From positions 1-16,098 of the forward strand of contig CANFNN010000031.1 in assembly GCA_947448095.1 (NCBI GenBank): a stretch of DNA of 16,098 nucleotides. Direction: 5' to 3'. The position numbers were made by a program, and so were the translations under genes. Of the stretch, positions 14,226-16,098 are shown in pieces (the stretch's first letter is position 1; the number at the start of each line of letters is the position of its first letter). This DNA is from Bacteriovoracaceae bacterium (GTDB taxonomy: Bacteria > Bdellovibrionota > Bacteriovoracia > Bacteriovoracales > Bacteriovoracaceae). The notes beneath the pieces are model-generated. The model made no database searches. It saw only the letters and a program-made list of their open reading frames with translations, and was not told the origin of the DNA.

Positions 14226-14903
14226 ATGTTTGGAATAGAATTCTCAGAAGCAGGCCTGGTCCAGTTTTTCGCGCAGTACGCTTATCAGCCGGCCTACGTT
14301 TACACTTTTATATGTTGCTTTATGTTAGCGGCTTCATTTGGTTTGCCTATTCCTGAAGAGCTGACTCTGATTAGTGCTGGTCTTGTTGCCTATATGGCCC
14401 AGCATCCCGCTCAGTTCCCTCCTCCTTACCCTGGTGCTGAAGGGGTAGAAACAATTACACTTTGTGTAGTGGCGTTTCTCGCAGTCTTTTGTAGTGATCT
14501 GGTGGTTTATCTGATTGGAAAAATTTTTGGTGGTCGAATTATCAAAACCAAGTTTTTTCAAAAACAAGTCGCTGGTGCGGGTTTTGATAAAATCAATTCA
14601 TGGTTTCAAAAATATGGTGGTTGGGCCTGCGGCATTTTTCGATTTACTCCAGGACTTCGTTTTCCTGGTCACTTAAGCTGCGGTCTTTTAGGCATCCCGC
14701 TTTGGAAATTTTGCGCAGTAGATGGTTTGGCGGCTTTGGTTTCTGCCCCGACTCAGGTTTACTTTGTAGCGACTTATGGTGGTCAGGTACTAAAGCACTT
14801 AAAAGAATTTAAAATCATCCTCGTTAGTGTTCTCGGTGTGGTCTTGATTGTCTGGCTTCTTCGCCGTCTTTATCTCAAGAAATTTAAAAAAGCTGCTGTT
14901 TAA
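14226..14903 (+). CDS. DedA family membrane protein (VTT/SNARE-associated domain)
   Basis: A 225-residue inner-membrane protein. FGLPIPEELTLISAGLVAYM (38-57) holds the conserved acidic pair Glu44-Glu45 in a re-entrant stretch, SDLVVYLIGKIFGGRII (90-106) matches the DedA Asp-x3-Tyr-x-Ile-Gly element, and IFRFTPGLRFPGHLSCGLLGIP (137-158) is the family signature, with Arg139 and Arg145 as the usual basic residues. A C-terminal span at about 193-213 ends in the basic tail RRLYLKKFKK. DedA proteins act as lipid flippases or scramblases and support membrane potential; some move undecaprenyl phosphate. ATG 14226 has no Shine-Dalgarno sequence. It follows the permease by 62 bp, with a hairpin and candidate promoter between, so it may be separately expressed. 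Confidence 0.9.
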   Translation: MFGIEFSEAGLVQFFAQYAYQPAYVYTFICCFMLAASFGLPIPEELTLISAGLVAYMAQHPAQFPPPYPGAEGVETITLCVVAFLAVFCSDLVVYLIGKIFGGRIIKTKFFQKQVAGAGFDKINSWFQKYGGWACGIFRFTPGLRFPGHLSCGLLGIPLWKFCAVDGLAALVSAPTQVYFVATYGGQVLKHLKEFKIILVSVLGVVLIVWLLRRLYLKKFKKAAV

Positions 14904-14925
14904 GTAAATAACTCACAAGCAGCTT
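14885..14925 (-). terminator. Rho-independent terminator of the 166-residue gene
   Basis: On the reverse strand AAGCTGCT (14925-14918) and AGCAGCTT (14897-14890) form a perfect 8-bp stem with a 20-base loop, followed directly by TTTTTT. This is a good terminator for the leftward gene, placed across and beyond its stop inside the end of the DedA gene. Read forward it lacks a T-run, so it should act one way. The long loop lowers certainty. Confidence 0.55.
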
Positions 14926-15400
14926 CAAGTTTAAGTGCCAATTCTTTTCGGAATTGGTTGAGGTCTGTGTATTTGAAATCCACTTCTTTAAAAGTGACTT
15001 TTGTTTTATCCATGTACTGGGGAAAATCCCAATTCACAGAAGCTGTAATGACCAGATGCCCTCTCTCAGGAGTTAATTCCTTTATTTTTGTTTGCAGGCG
15101 CAGCTTGATCGTGGGTTTTTGTGCCTTAGGCACAGTTTTGGCAAGTTCCATGATGCCGGACTTAGTTGCGGGTTCACTAATCTTTAAGGCCTCAACCATA
15201 GAGCTCTCAAAGCTTTCAGCACCATAGATGTAGGGAGCAATCTCATAGGTCTTAAGATCTTTTGATTCATTTGTTTCGAGGTAGCGGTAAAGAAAGTTAT
15301 CCATCGTTTCAATCAGGTAGTCATGAAGCTTGGCCTCATTGTCGAAGCTATGTTTAAGCTTATCTTGCCATTCATTAATCTGTTTTGAGTTATCGTTCAT
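14900..15400 (-). CDS. Unrecognised 166-residue cytoplasmic protein
   Basis: I do not recognise a family. The protein is soluble and acidic at the N-terminus with no signal peptide or membrane span. Residues 1-50 look helical (KQINEWQDKLKHSFDNEAKL), followed by a mixed region up to about 100, strands at about 100-140 (IKLRLQTKIKEL, HLVITASVNWDF) and a C-terminal helix (LNQFRKELALKLEAACELF). ATG 15400 has GGGAAAG about seven bases upstream. It ends sharing TTAA with the DedA stop and has its own terminator. It diverges from the AlkB gene with only 25 bases between, so the two may be co-regulated, but nothing in the protein suggests a DNA-repair role. Confidence 0.75.
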   Translation of the reverse strand: MNDNSKQINEWQDKLKHSFDNEAKLHDYLIETMDNFLYRYLETNESKDLKTYEIAPYIYGAESFESSMVEALKISEPATKSGIMELAKTVPKAQKPTIKLRLQTKIKELTPERGHLVITASVNWDFPQYMDKTKVTFKEVDFKYTDLNQFRKELALKLEAACELFT

Positions 15401-15413
15401 TCGGCTTTCCCGC

Positions 15414-15419
15414 TACAAT
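15414..15419 (+). promoter_or_regulatory. -10 box for the AlkB gene, suggesting a leaderless transcript
   Basis: TACAAT ends seven bases before ATG 15426, so initiation would fall on or next to the start codon. No Shine-Dalgarno sequence lies before the ATG, which is consistent. The hexamer 17 bases upstream (TATCGT, 15391-15396) is a poor -35, and TTGAGT at 15385-15390 is too far. No Ada-box or LexA-like site is recognised. Confidence 0.35.
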
Positions 15420-15425
15420 GTTGTG

Positions 15426-16082
15426 ATGCGAATCTTAAACCCGCGTAAAGATCTTATTATTGTAGAGGATTTCTTCTCGCCCGAGCAAGCTGCGGAGTGG
15501 TTAGAATGGGTGAGCTTAAAAGGTCAGGACACTCTTCGCGGTTTTCATCACCCAAAGCTCAAGCCGAATCGGTTTCATAAAGAACCTAAATATCCTGTAA
15601 AAAAATATATGTGCCTAGGTCTATACTGGAATCCACTGGATTACATGTATCATCCCATTTTGCCAGAAACAAACGCGAAGCCTTTTCCCATTCCTGTAAA
15701 ACTTAAAGAGCTGGGTCAAAAAATTCTGAAAGAATTTTATCCTTACCCGAATTATTCTCCAGAAACTGTACTCGTGAATTTCTACACGGATAAGTCTTCT
15801 ATGGGTCTGCATGTGGACAAAGATGAAGAGGATCACCTTTCTCCGGTTATCGGACTGAATTTTGGATCCACTTGCCGATTTATGTACGAAGATGAAGACC
15901 GGGAAATGAAAGAGATTAAGATCCCGGGAAATAGTGTGTATGTCTTCGGAGGCAGTGCAAGGCTGATGCGGCATGGACTTGGTTCGATTTATGCCAAGAC
16001 TCTTTCTCCGGGCAGTGAAGGCCATCTTCAAAACAAAGAGCGACTCAATTTAACCATGAGGCAAGTTTATGCTCATGAATAA
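15426..16082 (+). CDS. alkB: AlkB-type Fe(II)/2-oxoglutarate dioxygenase
   Basis: A 218-residue enzyme of AlkB size. VNFYTDKSSMGLHVDKDEED (117-136) gives the family N-x-Y and HxD elements, with iron ligands His129 and Asp131; the third ligand is His183 in MRHGLG; and RLNLTMR (206-212) is the RxNxTxR motif whose arginines bind 2-oxoglutarate. The fold core PVIGLNFGSTCRFMY (140-154) fits the jelly-roll. It should repair 1-methyladenine and 3-methylcytosine in DNA or RNA by oxidative demethylation. The frame is open further upstream to 15330, but that would run through the divergent gene and ATG 15426 begins the expected N-terminus. An ATG overlaps the stop, so a downstream partner may be coupled. 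Confidence 0.93.
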   Translation: MRILNPRKDLIIVEDFFSPEQAAEWLEWVSLKGQDTLRGFHHPKLKPNRFHKEPKYPVKKYMCLGLYWNPLDYMYHPILPETNAKPFPIPVKLKELGQKILKEFYPYPNYSPETVLVNFYTDKSSMGLHVDKDEEDHLSPVIGLNFGSTCRFMYEDEDREMKEIKIPGNSVYVFGGSARLMRHGLGSIYAKTLSPGSEGHLQNKERLNLTMRQVYAHE

Positions 16083-16098
16083 AAAAAAGGATATTTTA
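16075..16098 (+). CDS. Possible start of the next gene, cut by window edge
   Basis: ATG at 16075 overlaps the AlkB stop (ATGAATAA) and reads MNKKKDIL before the window ends. The overlap style matches other gene pairs here, but GAGG lies about 13 bases upstream, farther than usual, and eight residues say nothing about function. Confidence 0.3.

Noticed and set aside
15330..15425. Upstream extension of the AlkB frame.
   Set aside because: It runs antisense through the start of the divergent gene and gives a non-family, Cys/Ser-rich N-terminus.

Overview
The window is a gene-dense, moderately AT-rich bacterial chromosome segment. It holds 18 protein genes plus the first codons of a possible nineteenth. 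The largest gap between genes is about 125 bp (9578-9702), so there is no gene-free stretch over 300 bases. I see no rRNA, tRNA, CRISPR array, insertion sequence or attachment site. Many neighbours overlap by 4 to 32 bases. Gene content and style would suit a small-genome Gram-negative of the Bdellovibrio/Bacteriovorax type, but this is only an impression and no gene here proves it. An ABC permease set of the YbbA/YbbP type, a DedA protein and secreted proteins support a diderm bacterium.

Region 1 (1-2888) is sulfur metabolism. A leftward run carries serine acetyltransferase (cysE), a single-domain rhodanese, a 34-residue membrane peptide and a membrane-anchored J-domain protein that leaves the window at base 1. 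A PLP-dependent cysteine synthase faces the other way, so the two steps from serine to cysteine start from the same roughly 50 bp.

Region 2 (2885-9577) is an accessory block that looks like surface glycan or glycoprotein assembly. A leftward run holds an HprK-like P-loop protein, a TMTC-like multi-pass GT-C membrane protein with a C-terminal TPR, and an atypical SDR. A rightward pair holds a membrane family 2 glycosyltransferase and a small S24/S26 signal-peptidase-like protein. A second leftward pair holds a GT-B glycosyltransferase and an unrecognised 310-residue protein. The two arms starting at 6073 and 6087 share a 10-bp palindrome that reads as a Shine-Dalgarno sequence in both directions. 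This block is the best candidate for an undescribed system.

Region 3 (9578-14903) is a rightward operon: a secreted coiled-coil protein, an SRPBCC-fold protein, a TesA-type SGNH esterase, then YbbA-like ATPase and YbbP-like permease, followed after 62 bp by a DedA membrane protein. The leader before the first gene contains nested inverted repeats that could hide its ribosome-binding site. TesA-YbbA-YbbP is a conserved neighbourhood, here co-directional and translationally coupled.

Region 4 (14885-16098) has a leftward unrecognised 166-residue protein with its own terminator inside the end of the DedA gene, and a rightward AlkB-type dioxygenase whose transcript may be leaderless. An ATG overlapping the AlkB stop may start the next gene.
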